This document shows, piece by piece, positions 1 through 11,323 of a stretch of DNA of 64,000 nucleotides. The notes beneath the pieces were generated by a model, which did no database searches, was not told the origin of the DNA, and saw only the letters and a program-made list of their open reading frames with translations. Source of the stretch: Oscheius dolichura (taxonomy: Eukaryota > Nematoda > Chromadorea > Rhabditida > Rhabditidae); NCBI GenBank assembly GCA_932521035.1, contig OW051492.1, positions 5,456,001-5,520,000 on the forward strand, given 5' to 3'. The position numbers and the translations under genes were made by a program. Every line of letters starts with the position of its first letter. Positions within the stretch are counted from its first letter, which is position 1.

Positions 1-82
1 AATTACATCCGGATCAGGATTTTTTTCTGCATCGAACAAGCTTAAGAACTCCAAAAATGGATATCTGCATAAGGCTGCCAAA

Positions 83-620
83 CGTCTACAAAGTCGGACA
101 CCGTAATCTCCAATACAAAAAACGCTGTTTGACCGCTGTTTACACCCGTTTTCATCCAACGTCGATTTTTTGAGAAATCGGCCAAAATCTTTGACAATTT
201 CTTTCTCAAAACTGTGACATCCGATCTTTTTCCTATTTACTGCAATCAATTAGTCTCGTTATGGGGAACCACAGCTCGCCGAGGTCGGCACCTCAAAGGT
301 CTAAAATTGCTAAAATGGTCCCGCAGCGACCACATGCCAGTTTTTCATGTATAGGTTTCTACAAATTTTCACAATATATATATACAAAATAATTTTTTCT
401 CACGATATTCTTCCATTGATAGCTTAAAATGCTCCCCATAATGAGACTAATTCATTGCAGTAAAAATGGAAAAGATCGAATGCCACAGTTTTGAGAAAGA
501 AATTATCAAAGATTTTGGTCGATTTCTCAAAAAATCGACGTTGGATGGAAACGGTTGTAAACAGCGGACAAAAAGCGTTTTTGTATTGGAAATTACGGTA
601 TCCAACTTTGTAGAGACGAA
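83..620. repeat. Palindromic (foldback) repeat, arms of about 185 bp
   Basis: The stretch 83-265 reappears as its reverse complement at about 430-620, at roughly 90 percent identity by eye, around a loop of about 165 bp. Both arms share the phrases TTTCTCAAAACTGTG and CAACGTCGATTTTTTGAGAA. A transcript would fold into a long hairpin. No protein is evident; the short open frames in the two arms are reverse images of one another. It is probably a decayed non-autonomous foldback transposon. Exact ends and target duplication are not clear. Confidence 0.8.
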
Positions 621-2150
621 GACTCTCTACCCAGACATACACGAAAATTTGTTCGATATTTGGGTATTCCCCGACAGAGTCCCCTTTCTTTGGTAACTAG
701 CTGAAAATATGATTCTGGGGGTTACAAAACGTACTGAACATGGAGATATAGGTGGCGTTTCTGGATCTGATGGCAACCTCGTTGGGTTCCCTGGTAAGGC
801 CTAGCACGTAGCTTTGGTCACCACTTGACCCCTAGAACATCCCATAACCAAAACCCCAACATTTCGAGATACGGCTTCTACAGGTCACAAACAGCTCTGA
901 TATGTCTGCCACCGTGGTCTTAATCTGGTCGAAAGCGGTCATTTCACCGTGACCCACTTCTTCGTCTGCTTCTCCGTAGTGTGGCTGTCTACCGTCTGTG
1001 TCTACCATCCAGGTCGCTTTCTTCTTATTTTCCCAATTCCAAAAGCCCAAACCGCGTGCAGGGCCCTCCCCGAGGGCCGGCGCATCTGTCATGCCTCTCC
1101 CGACAGAAAATGGCGTTGTGGGGTCTCTTCCCACGTAAAATTACGTCTCCCGTCCATTCGGGTCTCTTTCTTTCGATTTAAAATTGAGTAGTAGACACGG
1201 TCAATGGGACACGTCGTGAGGGAATCCGCCTCTCACTTCAATCCGCCTCAAAACGGAGTCCTGACCCGGCATCCCGACGACCGTGGTCCCTGGTGTGCCA
1301 CAGCGGTGTTTGGAATACACCACTGGACCTGGCCGTCGTTCAGGGATGACTGGAAGTGGTCGAAACCCAATATAATCTACTTTTGACTAAATTCGTTCAA
1401 AACATTGCTCCTTGCCGTCCTTTTTCCGTCTGCTCTCTCTCGTCTTTCCCCATTTTCAGGCACTCGAGCAGCTGGTGGACGCCGGGATGTCTCTGGATGG
1501 CCCGCCTCTTTCCCCGCCTACAGTCTCTCTCGACCGGAACAACAGGATGGGATACGTTGTAATCAAATGGCCAAGAAGCCGATGAGCCACCAGATGAGAC
1601 AAGGAAGCGAGATGAGGTTTGTGAATACCGTATGCCTTTGGGCGGCTTCTTTGTGTCGTTTGGAAGGCACCCGGCTGGACCACATTGGTCGACGAGTCAT
1701 TCCCGTTTTTCAGAGAGCAGGAGAAACCCGGGATTCGATGAAAAAGAGGTTATCGAACAAGAGGCCGGAGTCACCGGTAGAGCTGGGAGATGGCCACCCG
1801 CACTCTGCCCGGGCCGACGCGACCTTCATCTGTCCTTCTTCCTGGTTCCTTCCCCATCTTCGCTGCCATCGAAAAGGTAATCTTTGGCTCTGTTCCAATG
1901 GCCGAAACTGACAATGAGCGATGCCTGCGTGCCTTTCGAACTAAAATGCCTGTACTCGCCAGGGGTATCATGCTGTCTCCTATGGAATGGCCGTGCTCCT
2001 CGTGACCACATGAGGAATAAAAGCATAAAAGCCTAAAGTTGCCACCGTGGGCTTGTGATTTTCGATCCCCCATTTGAGAATAGCCTGTATTCTAAAGGGA
2101 TACAGTACCGAATTGGGTAATTTACGGTATCCTTTTGCAAAAGACTTTGT
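621..2150. other. Gene-poor accessory stretch with possible exon relics
   Basis: No complete gene is seen. Short coding-like pieces lie behind good acceptors: after TTTCAG at 1460 a frame reads ALEQLVDAGMSLDGPPLSPP and closes after about 40 codons, and after TTTTTCAG near 1711 a short Lys/Arg/Glu-rich piece ends at a GTAGAG donor. On the minus strand about 880-1068 there is an open piece containing EADEEVGHGEMTAFDQIKTT. They do not join into one frame that I can follow. They look like debris of a multi-exon gene, possibly related to the repeat units that follow at 2.2-4.7 kb. Confidence 0.3.
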
Positions 2151-2197
2151 TTGAAAGTTGCTAAAAGATCTTTCCGTAATTTCCAAATGAAGAAATC

Positions 2198-2545
2198 TGT
2201 TTCAGGAATGCCCAGGAAAGGCTGCCTTCTCCGCCCGTCAGCAGATACCCGCCTTGTTTTCTTCAACGAGACTACGCCTGGTGGAAATGAAATGAAAGGC
2301 CAAGAAGAAGGAAGAACAGCTAAAGACTGCCCGCAGTGGATCCTCTGCCAGATTGCCGTCGTCAAAGAGAAGAGGAGAGGACGCCGTTTTGGAGGACAGA
2401 GCAGCATCAAGAGAGTTCATAGTCCCGGCCACTCTGCTATCCGTCGACATGTCCTGACCTGTCGAGGATAATCCGATTGAATCGGGAGAGACCGGATGAG
2501 CTGTTATAAAGGTATGTGGAATGGCATGAGTAGGGACCGCAAAGT
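2198..2545 (+). repeat. Accessory repeat unit, copy 1 (frame broken)
   Basis: This is the first of three diverged direct copies. It opens with TGTTTCAGGAATGCCCAGGA and ends in a conserved block at 2423-2512 that reads CCCGGCCACTCTGCTATCC and then a TGTCGAGGATAATCCGATTG core. In the frame shared with copies 2 and 3 the conserved piece reads IVPATLLSVDMS, but stops interrupt it here. The acceptor-like start suggests the unit derives from an exon of a duplicated gene. No known domain was recognised. Confidence 0.6.
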
Positions 2546-3695
2546 GAAAATTAGATTTCATCGCCGCACGCTGTTCTGGGTGTCAATCGAAAGATCTCGT
2601 AGTAACTTACAACTTTTGTTTTTAGAGTAAGTAAATCGGGCCATACAGTGTCGAGATATTTGTGATTTTGTGACGCCGAGCTTGATTTCCTGTTGAAATT
2701 TTGATCGCGGGCTTGGCGATCCAGCGACCAAAGTTCGATCCCCGCCGGGGTCAAAAATTTTTGCTTTTTAGATTTATACGTCAAAATGATCAGCAAAACG
2801 CGACAAATCGAATGCAGTAAAAATTAGAGATATTGAGTATCAGAATATTGTGAAAATTGCATAAAACCAAAACGAATTCGCAGCGGTGCGCCGTTACCTG
2901 TTGGCTGGCCCGTAAATACCAAGCAAAATTGCTAATTTTTACAAGTTTCATATATAAAACAAGCTCGTAAAAAATTCGGCGACGGTGGATTTTGCTGATT
3001 TTTTACTAGGAATTTGGTAACAACATACTTATTCTATATCATAAAAAAATAGTGGAATCGGTTGAAATGAAAGTTTAGTAGCTATTTTTCACAACTTCGA
3101 AAAATGATCATTTTTATAAATTCATTTTCTCATCAATTCTAATATATTTTCCTACGTTTTATGCTTGTTTTCTATAGTAAACAAGCTGAAAAAAATTACC
3201 AGATGTAGCAAACATGCTAGTTATTTTAAAAATATTGAATTTTAATACAACCCAATCATGCAACTTCAAAGCATTATTTAAATTTTCGGCGACCGTGGTT
3301 TTTTTTGATTTTTTAAAGATAACTTACACATATCTTTTACTATAAAAAGCATTTAAAAAATAGCTAGAATCGGCTGGTACTAAAAAGTTATAAGGGAAAA
3401 ACTATTTTATGATGGGTTTTGTCATAGATAGAGCATAAATTATGGAAAACTGTTGTTGTAGTTAAATTCTACGCCAAATTTTATTCGTCGGGCGAGAATT
3501 TTGGCTCATAAACACCCAGATTTACAGAGATATACGTCCTTTTGTAAAAAAAACCCAAAAAACGTGAACAATCAGGTGCTTTTGGCGCGCGTTTGCTGTC
3601 CCTAGGCATGAGGATAGATCTCGAGCCCTGAGAAATCAGGTGGCCAAAACATTGAAGGCCACGGATCTTTCGGTGATTATCGAATAAAAACTGTT
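2546..3695. other. AT-rich spacer with an imperfect direct repeat
   Basis: No gene is seen. Two diverged direct copies lie at roughly 2935-3110 and 3245-3430. Both contain a TTCGGCGACSGTGG phrase followed by a TTTGATTTTTTA-like tract and an ATAGYTAGAATCGG-like phrase. A B-box-like GTTCGATCC occurs at 2732, but no tRNA cloverleaf can be drawn around it. Confidence 0.4.
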
Positions 3696-3696
3696 T

Positions 3697-4136
3697 CAGG
3701 AAGAGCTGCCCTCTTCATGGAAATTGTCTCAATGTGACATCGTCGACCGGGAGACAGGAGCCACTACAAGCACTCGCTTGGGAGCACAAGGCCAATAAGA
3801 AGATAAGGAACGGCCAGCTGTCTCATGAGGGAAGAGGAGAGGCGCCTCACTTGGACAAGGGAGAGAAGGCCGTAAAACTGATGCAGAGACTGTTCGTCGT
3901 CCATCGTCTCGGATCCTTCATCGTCCTGGCGTTGTCAAACCGAAACGGAGGAAAGACGCCTCATTTGGACGACACGAGCAATCACCCAGAATGCATCGTC
4001 CCGACCACTCTGGGATTCGTCGACACGTCAGAACACGTCGAGAATAATCTGATTGGGCAGGATAGGACGGGGATGATCTGTTGAAGAGGTGGGTAGAATA
4101 TTTGGGCAGAGCCATAGGGAAGCAGCTGGCCAGTAG
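3697..4136 (+). repeat. Accessory repeat unit, copy 2 (open frame kept)
   Basis: The second copy begins at a TGTTTCAGG acceptor-like site and keeps one open frame from about 3734 to 4084. Near the C-terminus it reads LDDTSNHPECIVPTTLGF and then VENNLIGQDRTG. The same order (LDD, then IVPxT, VDTS, VENN and IG) occurs in copy 3, so the similarity holds in one coding frame and not only in DNA. Product unknown; polar and charged, no signal peptide, no recognised domain. It may be a duplicated exon or a small gene family under decay. Confidence 0.5.
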
Positions 4137-4239
4137 CTGCCGGGACCTCATCTTCTAATCGGGTACTTCTCCGGTGGCCTCCAGTTGTTTCTTATGACTC
4201 GCAAACAAACTAGCTGTCTGTAACTCTCAAATAAATAAA

Positions 4240-4725
4240 CATGTTTCAGAAATGCCCAGGATATTTGGAGATTTTTGGAGACCGGAAGACGTTGAAGAAG
4301 TCGGTCGGTTGGCGTCCATCTGGTCGCCTTTCCTCTCCTCATCCCCAACATGACGACTCCAGAGAAGACATCCAAAGGCATTACAATAGAAGGAAATGGA
4401 GAGAAGGCGGACTCACCTAACTCTACCTCAACTCTGTCTGCCTGGTGTCTGGGAGAATTGGAGAACAAGAGACGCCGAGATGAGCACAGGCAACAGGCCA
4501 ACTGGGATGCCAGAAGAGAAGAAGAGCCTCGCCTGGACGACGGTAGCACCGCGTCCAGAGGGCACATCGTCCCGGCCACTCAGGGATCCGTCGACACGTC
4601 AGGACCTGTCGAGAATAATCCGATTGGCCTGGTTGAGACGACGTTGACAGCTGTAATCTCCTATCGATGACGACGGGACCAGGGAGGATTGTGTTGAATG
4701 CCATGGGAAGAGTCCTGGTCATCGG
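4240..4725 (+). repeat. Accessory repeat unit, copy 3 (open frame kept)
   Basis: The third copy starts at TGTTTCAGAAATGCCCAGGA, nearly identical to copy 1. Its open frame from the ATG at 4350 to 4670 ends with IVPATQGSVDTSGPVENNPI and matches copy 2 codon by codon in that block. The upstream part, rich in Asn, Ser, Thr and Arg/Glu, is not shared. An AATAAATAAA signal lies just before the unit at 4231. A function cannot be named. Confidence 0.5.
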
Positions 4726-5384
4726 CCAGCCGACGGAAGAATATGGAAGGAAGGACAAGCACGGAGGAACCCGGCACTTCGATCACGGCCATCTTTTCCC
4801 CTTTTTGTTTCCTCCGTGATAGGCGTAAAAGCCCCTTCTCGGATTTGTGTCCGAGAGCCTCACATTTTACCACTTTTTGGAAGGCAAAAAGACGGGAGGG
4901 GCTACGTTCTGTGATGGGAGGGAGCGCGAGCCAGGGAATGCCGAAAACATGGTAGGACCCAATGGGCCGCCGTGTTTTGAAACCTCCGGAAGCAAATTTT
5001 CAAAAGTTTCCCTCTGTGTTATGAAAAATTCCTGCTCTATTTCCTTTTCTACAATTCCGAAAAATCTTTCAGTTTGTGGTAGCTCTTGGAGAGAAGAAAT
5101 TTGTAGAGCGCATATATATCGACCGAACTCACCTTCTGTGGGAATGCAAATGCTCTCCACTCTATGGAGGATAGGGTAACGAGAGGCCCCCCACTATGCC
5201 TGAGTTGAAGGGGGCCAGAGGACGGGAGGACAGTGAATGAGTCCGACCGATAGGGGGCAGAGGACGGGAGAGGGGTAGTGTATCGCAGTGTAGGAAGGTC
5301 TGTTTCCTTTGTCCCTCATGTTTTTGCAGTACTTCTGACTAACCTCATTTGTTGAATACGCTCTTTCTATTCCACATTCAAATG
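4726..5384. other. Stretch without recognisable gene
   Basis: Only short open frames without coding character are present. A purine-rich GGGGGCCAGAGGACGGGAGG phrase at 5208 is echoed at about 5254 (GGGGGCAGAGGACGGGAG), a small direct repeat about 46 bp apart. Confidence 0.4.
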
Positions 5385-5614
5385 ACGTCTGTGAATTGGT
5401 TCGGCTACATGTCCTCCACACAATCATGCAGTTCTTTTTTAGTCGTTCTCACTCTATCTGCTTATCATCTGGTCCGCTTGCCGAGCCCGTGCTCCAGCAC
5501 ACCTTGTCAACCGGATTACATCCCCAAGCACGTTTTCATGCCATCCGAACTGAAAAGATTACTGTACTCCACTCAGAGACAGGGTCTCATCTACTGTGAC
5601 AGGATACCCAGGTG
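5385..5614 (+). CDS. Possible small secreted protein (uncertain)
   Basis: An open frame from the ATG at 5385 runs about 75 codons to a TGA at 5612-5614. After a second ATG at 5409 comes a hydrophobic run (FLVVLTLSAYHLV) that could be a signal sequence. A Cys/Pro-rich hinge and a basic C-terminus containing LLYSTQRQGLIYCDRIPR follow. An AATAAA lies about 48 bp past the stop. It may be a short secreted or peptide-like gene, but no family was recognised and no supporting intron is seen, so chance cannot be excluded. Confidence 0.25.
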
Positions 5615-5619
5615 ACTGC

Positions 5620-6776
5620 TGGCGTCCAGTTTCTCCAACTCCTTCTTTTACGCCCAGCCTGAATAAATAGCAATAGTGTGCTTGGGAAAGAAGAGAGGCT
5701 CATCCTATTTGAGGAAAAAACTGGGACAAGTTGGGCCTCTTGTTCCAGGGAACTTATAGTTGGGAGACTTCCTTCTGAAAAAAATCATTAGCGGGTTTGA
5801 AAGCAACTGGCAACCCATCCTTTGCGACGATAAGAAGGGGAACAGAAAGCTCTACAACCAAGCCTCCTTCGAACCAAGTCCAGTTCTGAAGCGATATCCT
5901 TCGTTTGTTCTATTTTCGCCACCAACCAGACCACTTCTTCATAAAGCAGCCCTTGTCCTCCACGTCGTTGACCATCAAGTCACCTGCTCGTCTTCTCCAT
6001 ATCTAAAATAGCCATGAGTTTCCGTTTGCTCCGAACCTCACCATCATCTTGCCCCCCGAAGATACATCCACTGCCCTCCTTTGTCCTCTTGGACCACGAC
6101 AGTCTGCGCCGTCTCGAGCCCGTACCATCTCGGTTACCCACAAAGATAATTTTACAGCTACCGTTTTGAAAAAAAAACCTACTATATTCGGCCAGTTTGA
6201 ACAATATTTTCTCTCCAAGGGGAGGACAACGGGATCACTCTGATTGCCTTGTTCCCATATTATTCTCTCCCCGTTCCAGAGGTGGACATATTTCCGTATC
6301 GATAAAGCAGTCTCATCTTGTTGGCAGAACACATCCTCCATCCACGGAGGCGCCATCTATTCCATTCGCTCGTCTCATCCTGAATCGGACTCGGTGTCTC
6401 CTGTCTCTTCCCGTCTGCCTGCTCTCGGGCACAGCTCATCTTCATCTTCCCACACATCCTCCAGATATCAGCCATCCCAATCAAGACATCCTGAATGAGA
6501 TATTGTCAGCCGGGAAAGAGTGGGAAGAAAATGGACATCCCTTGTGAAGATGGCGGGCCCCGGTCCATGGAGGCCCGCCTCGCCTCCCAGCTGGCCACTC
6601 CATCATCCTCCACAGTAGCCATCATACTAAAATAGCTCGGTTAATCTAGTTGATCCCAGTTGTCTTACCATCAACCAGATCGGTTCCCAGCAGAGACCAC
6701 CGCAGTCTCCCGTCTGTCTCTCGTCGGCTCGGCCATCCACCGCCCTAAATGGCCTAAACGCGGCGTATTACGCGCT
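5620..6776. other. Intergenic, nothing recognisable
   Basis: Open frames here are short, overlap on both strands and show neither splice logic nor protein-family motifs. An AATAAATAG at 5661 could serve the preceding small open frame. Confidence 0.4.
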
Positions 6777-6885
6777 GTTAGTTGCAGTTAGTAGAGTTAG
6801 TTAGGTTAATAGTGTTAGTTAGGTTAGTAGGTCAGTAATGTCAGTAGGGTCAGTAGTGTTAGTAAGGGTTAATAAGGTGAATAAA
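6777..6885. repeat. Degenerate GTTAGT-type minisatellite
   Basis: About 100 bp of imperfect short repeats of the GTTAGTTAGG / GTCAGTAG kind. It resembles but does not match the nematode telomere unit TTAGGC, so it is read as a local satellite and not a telomere remnant. Confidence 0.6.
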
Positions 6886-6940
6886 GCGCCCTGAACAGCG
6901 CGGGAAGAGGGCCAACTGGCCCAAATCCGGAGAGCGCGCG

Positions 6941-8230
6941 CTACCTAGAGGGGGTCGCCTGTAGGTGAGCAAAAAAAGGAGGAAGAGCAGCGGGAGCCGT
7001 TGAGGAATAAGAAGAAGGAGACCACCACCCCTCCCGCAGGTGATCCCGACCGAACCACACGCATTTAGAGAAGCGGGCACTTTTGGAGACAGGGGGCGTC
7101 CAGTGGTCCAACATCTTTGGCCTTTATTTCTTTTGTTTTTTTTCTTTTGTTTTTTTCTTTTTCTTTTTTTTTTCTGTCCATGTGCCGTGTACTGTATAAT
7201 ATTGTGTTGTCTTTCTTCTCCTCTTCTTTTTCGGTCCTTCCTGTCCAAATTCAAATTGCGGTGGTTGCCCTTGTCGTCGCGACAGGTTCATTTCCATCGT
7301 CCCTCCAAATTTGGTCCAAATTGGTCAAGCTCAGCTGCTGGTTCTCCTCGTGGTGACTGTGGCACGGTTTCGAGATGTTTCTTCGTGGTTCCTTTTCCAT
7401 TGGTGTCGGCGTTTTGGCGTCCTGTCTCCGGATCCATGGTTGTGTCCATTTTCCATTATTTTTCCAATAAATTTTATTTTTCTTTTCTTCTTTTTTTTAG
7501 TTTCCCAGGAGACATCTGATGTCTCACCCCCCAGCCGCTTGGTCAGAGCGCGCAACTTATGAGCCTGCCTCCTACGGGATGTGTCTCCGGGTCGGGGAGG
7601 AAAGAAAAACAAAACAGCCATCAGAACTTGGCTGGGGATTGGATCGGCTGCGGGTGGTAGACGGCAGAGAGGCAGCTACTCGGGACGGGCCATCTTCTCA
7701 TCGGCCAATGAAGGGCCGGCATCGTCTCGTTGGCTGGAGACGGGAAGAAGAAGACGGAAAGACGAAGATCGGCGGCAGACGGCTTGTCCCAGGAATAAAG
7801 AAGATCCTCCAGATACAGTTAACATTCCAAATTTCCCAGAGGCAGAGGGGAAGAGTCGACTCCCGAAGAGCCCAGAGACTGTTCCCTATCGGCAGAGCTC
7901 AAGGTCTGCCCGATAACCGCGCACTGGGAAGGCTCGACGGGCGCCGAGGAGGCGAGGGGAGGGCAGCGGGTGGCCGGAGATTCGCTGGCGGACTCTTTTC
8001 ATATTATATATTTTGTTCTTTTCTTTTTTTTATTTTTCTTCCCGCCAGATTAGTCTTACCCATGGGACGCCCCCATCCGCGCGAGAAAAGAGAGAAGTGG
8101 TCGGGGGGACACCTTGAGGCGGCGGTCATTGGGGTGGTGGCTGGCCGCTTGGGCATCTTTTCAAAGGAAGGCCCCCTGGCTCCCGCGCAATTCTAATTTT
8201 GAAAAAGAGAAGGCGACCCCCTCTAGGTAG
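6941..8230. mobile_element. 1.29 kb element with perfect 20-bp terminal inverted repeats
   Basis: CTACCTAGAGGGGGTCGCCT at 6941-6960 is repeated exactly as its reverse complement at 8211-8230. The interior holds a long T/C tract (7120-7172), a second one near 8010-8040 and a 225-codon open frame (7519-8196) of low-complexity Arg/Gly-rich composition that does not look like a transposase. No clear target duplication flanks the ends. Just outside, the phrases GCGCCCTGAACA (6886) and GCGACCTGAACA (8240) are direct near-repeats. It fits a non-autonomous DNA transposon whose superfamily cannot be told from this copy. Confidence 0.55.
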
Positions 8231-9404
8231 AAAAAAGAAGCGACCTGAACACGTCCGGGCGGTCCAGAGGCACAGGTCATCCTCCCAATACAATTTCGGT
8301 CCTATCTCCTTTAGATGAAGAATTCCCACAAAATAGAGAAGAAGTTGAAGCCGCTGAACTGAAAACGGCACGGTTAGAATTTCAGAGGACGATGAAAACT
8401 GACCGACTCCACGTGGGTGTCCAATTCGCTGGCGAGGCTCGGCCAGTTACTGTCCTCCCGGCAGCTGGCGCCCGGCTTCGAGGATGGACGACGACGATGG
8501 AACGCGGCTGGGGGACGAATCAGTCAGAATACCTGGAAACGACTCAATTTATAAGGAATGGAGGAGACAGAGACGAACCTGATAGTCCCGTTCCATCCTA
8601 TCTCCGGCTGTCCAGCTGTCCCTCCTCTTGCCATCTCCTCGGGCCTACATGCCCCTCGGATTCATAGCGGCAAGTCTAGAAATATCTCCGGTAATGACTA
8701 CTATTCAGAGATCTACCTCAAAATCGGGCGGAGGGAATCGAATCCTATCCCAAATGGCCAATCTGCTAGCTATAGGGATCTGCTTCAAAGGGCGTCTCGG
8801 TCCGTCTTCTCATCCTTGTCCATCGACTGGTCAGGAGGATGGTGCTCCTCTTCTTGGTTCCGGCACTGTCGGCCCCTTGGCTCTGGTGGTCTGGCTGTCA
8901 TCCTCCCGGTTCCGTCCCTAGTGGCTCTTCTTCTTCTTTTCTTCTTATCCTCTTCCGTGTTCTTCCCAAGTTCCTGCCTTTTCGGTGGTCTGGGAACACA
9001 TGGCGCGGCCTCTTCTCCTTTTTTCGGCTCCTTCGGGTCCTTGACTCCAAGAGGCTGCTCATATCTGGCTTCAGGCGACCACAGACGACGGCGAGCGTTG
9101 TGGTAGCGGCAGCTATGCCAAGGGAAACATCCAGCAGGCGCGCGATTGATGCAGAAGGCAAGTGTGGATGGCGAAGAGAAGACGAGGTAGGGCTGTAAAA
9201 ATAGAATTTCTATGAGTCACCTCTACCAGAGGATACTAGCCATTTATCTTTTTTTATTCTTTTTAGTTTAAATTTTTGTGTTGTTCGCCTATTGCGCGCC
9301 CCTTCTAGTTCCAACTAGTTTACTGACCCGTCAAAAGCGAAACGCCCGACAAAATAGAGGGAACTCACCAAATTTGTGGAGGGCTCTTGGGTGTGGCCTG
9401 GCAC
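8231..9404. other. Intergenic, GC-rich, no gene recognised
   Basis: Overlapping open frames on both strands are explained by high GC and absence of TAA-rich sequence. No splice-site pattern or family motif was found. The end lies 3' of the minus-strand gene that stops at 9405. Confidence 0.4.
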
Positions 9405-11323
9405 TTAGCGCCTGTAGAGGCCGGCGCGGCGACGGAGACGAGGAGACGGGGCGACCGGGGCGTCCGGTATGGCATCGGTGAGCTCGTCGATCCGGCCGAC
9501 CAGGATATCCAGCCGCCTCTCGACGTCTAGGCCTACGACCAGAGGCAGCTCCTTCCTCATCCTCAGGAGCGTGCTGCGCTTCCTGTTCAGGCCCTGGACG
9601 ATGTCAAGCAACGTCGAGTCCCCAGTGTAAGCCTCGCAGACTTCCTGGATGTCGGCCATCCTCTCCTGGAGGGACTCGAGGACGCGCTCGATCTGAAAGG
9701 TTTGTTTTTTATAACGAATTGTGATCATATCCAACCCTGTTCAGGACTCTCTGCCTCGTGGGGATGATGAGCCGAACAGGAGCAGGTGGCACGGGAACTG
9801 AAGCAACCGGCATCTGGACGATGGCGACTGGCGCATCCGGCATCTTCTTGGCCGCGGGGTCCTCGCCGTCTCGGACGGCTCCTCGCTTGCGGCTTGGCGG
9901 TGTGGTGGACGCAGCTGGCTCGAGAATCTGCTTCTTCGCCCAAGGCTCCTCTTCATCGTCGGGGGTGGCTGCCCGTTTCCTGGGACTGGGTGTGGCTGGA
10001 GGCGTCGGCGTCTTCTCCACTTCTGGAGGAATACCAGCCAACATACGATTCCACTGGGCGTCGGCGTCTGGATTGGGAGCAGCTCCGAAGCTTTCGTCTG
10101 CTCCAGTCGGCTGCTGGAAGTTGTCCCAGGCGTCGCTCTCAGCTGACTGGTCGTCGGGCGGGGGGAAGAGGACGTCCCCGTCGAATTCGCCGGCCTCCTG
10201 GAAGTCGTTGAAGGCGTCTCCTTCATTCTGCTGGCCGAAGACGTCGGTGGACGTGGTCTCCTCCAGTGAGCGACGCAGCTGGCTGGTGTCCGTCGTGGTG
10301 GAGGTGGCCTCTGCTGCGGCATTCCTCGGAGTTCCGTGCACCATCAGTCCAAGCTGCTCCAGTCCATGGTAGACGTATTCGGCTTGGCGGAGGCTTCCAT
10401 CCGTGATGATGTCGTCCGGGACATGGGCCGTTCCTCCGTCGCTGATGCGGATCTCCTTGGGCGCCGACAGATGATTGCACGAGTTCGGGTGCTGGCGGGC
10501 GCGGCGGATCCCGTTCGGGCTGTAGAGCTCCGCGTCTTCCAGATCCTGCTTGTCCTCCCGACCCATCTTGTTCGTCAGTCGGATGGTCCTCTTCGCCCAG
10601 AGCGGGTTCGGCTCCTCATTGGGCGGCAGCTGGTGCTCGATGCCCATCTCCCTCATCCAGCGGTCGTTATCGTCCTCGGCCTCCTCGTCCGTCGTCGGGT
10701 TGCAGAGTGAGTGCTCGGACGGATTCTGTAATTGATGATTTTAGGATTAAAAGAAGAAAGAAGAAAGCAAGAACGAAGAAACGAAAGGTACAAACCTTGC
10801 GACAGCTGAGGAAGCTCCTTCCTCCCGGACTGGAGATCGTCTCGGCGGAGCGGGCCGTGGCGATGTCCTTCTCGGCGACGGCCGCAGCAGCATAGGCCTT
10901 GGCGAGGGAGAGAGCGGCCGTGGCGATGCGGTCGGCTCTGACCACAAGATCCTCGGGACCTCCTCCATGTCCCGGCTCAGCAACAGCAACTCCGAGGCAT
11001 CCTCCAGCCTTCACAGCGACGCCAGGGCCTCCTCCATGCCCCTCGGTTGCACCGCTCGTTCCGTCCATCTTCCTCGGCTCGGCAGGATCCGCCCCGACCC
11101 CAACAAGACCCCCCTGGCACTCAGCCCTACCTCCCACAACACACAGACCCCCCTGGCACACAGCCTCCCCACCCCCAACGACAATCCCCTGGCACTCAGC
11201 CCTACCACCACCCGGGCACTCAGCCGTCAACTGACCTTCGGAAAAACAGTACTGCATGGTCGGACTTCCGGGGGTCCTTCCATGAGAAGCAGAGCGCGTC
11301 GAAGACGAAGAACTGTTGGCCAT
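9405..11323 (-). CDS. Unrecognised acidic, nuclear-type protein
   Basis: Three coding blocks join cleanly. The ATG at 11323 lies behind TTTTCAG. An intron of about 70 nt (about 10728-10796) separates ...SFLSCRK from NPSEHSLCNP. A 43-nt intron (9694-9736, GTTGGA...TTTCAG, phase 0) joins ...RQRVLNR to IERVLESLQ. The N-terminal third is Gly/Ser-rich with CQGG-type imperfect repeats. The middle is acidic with several basic clusters of the PSPRKR and PPSRKRG type, which would suit nuclear localisation signals. The last 100 residues are predicted mostly helical (QERMADIQEV, then LLRMRKELPL) and could form a coiled coil. No catalytic domain or known family was recognised. The Gly/Cys repeat region reads as Pro-rich on the other strand, so the exact N-terminal extent deserves caution. 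Confidence 0.6.

Noticed and set aside
1405-1911. 168-codon open frame
   Set aside because: It runs through several good acceptor and donor sites and has no protein-like periodicity; shorter exon relics in another frame are more convincing.
2671-2752. Possible tRNA gene with a GTTCGATCC B box and partly pairing ends
   Set aside because: The T stem does not pair, no acceptable A box or anticodon arm is present, and end pairing is imperfect.
6777-6885. Interstitial telomere repeat
   Set aside because: The units are GTTAGT/GTCAGT variants, not TTAGGC.
7519-8196. 225-codon open frame inside the inverted-repeat element
   Set aside because: Arg/Gly-rich, no motifs, no splice logic; expected from GC-rich sequence with few stops.
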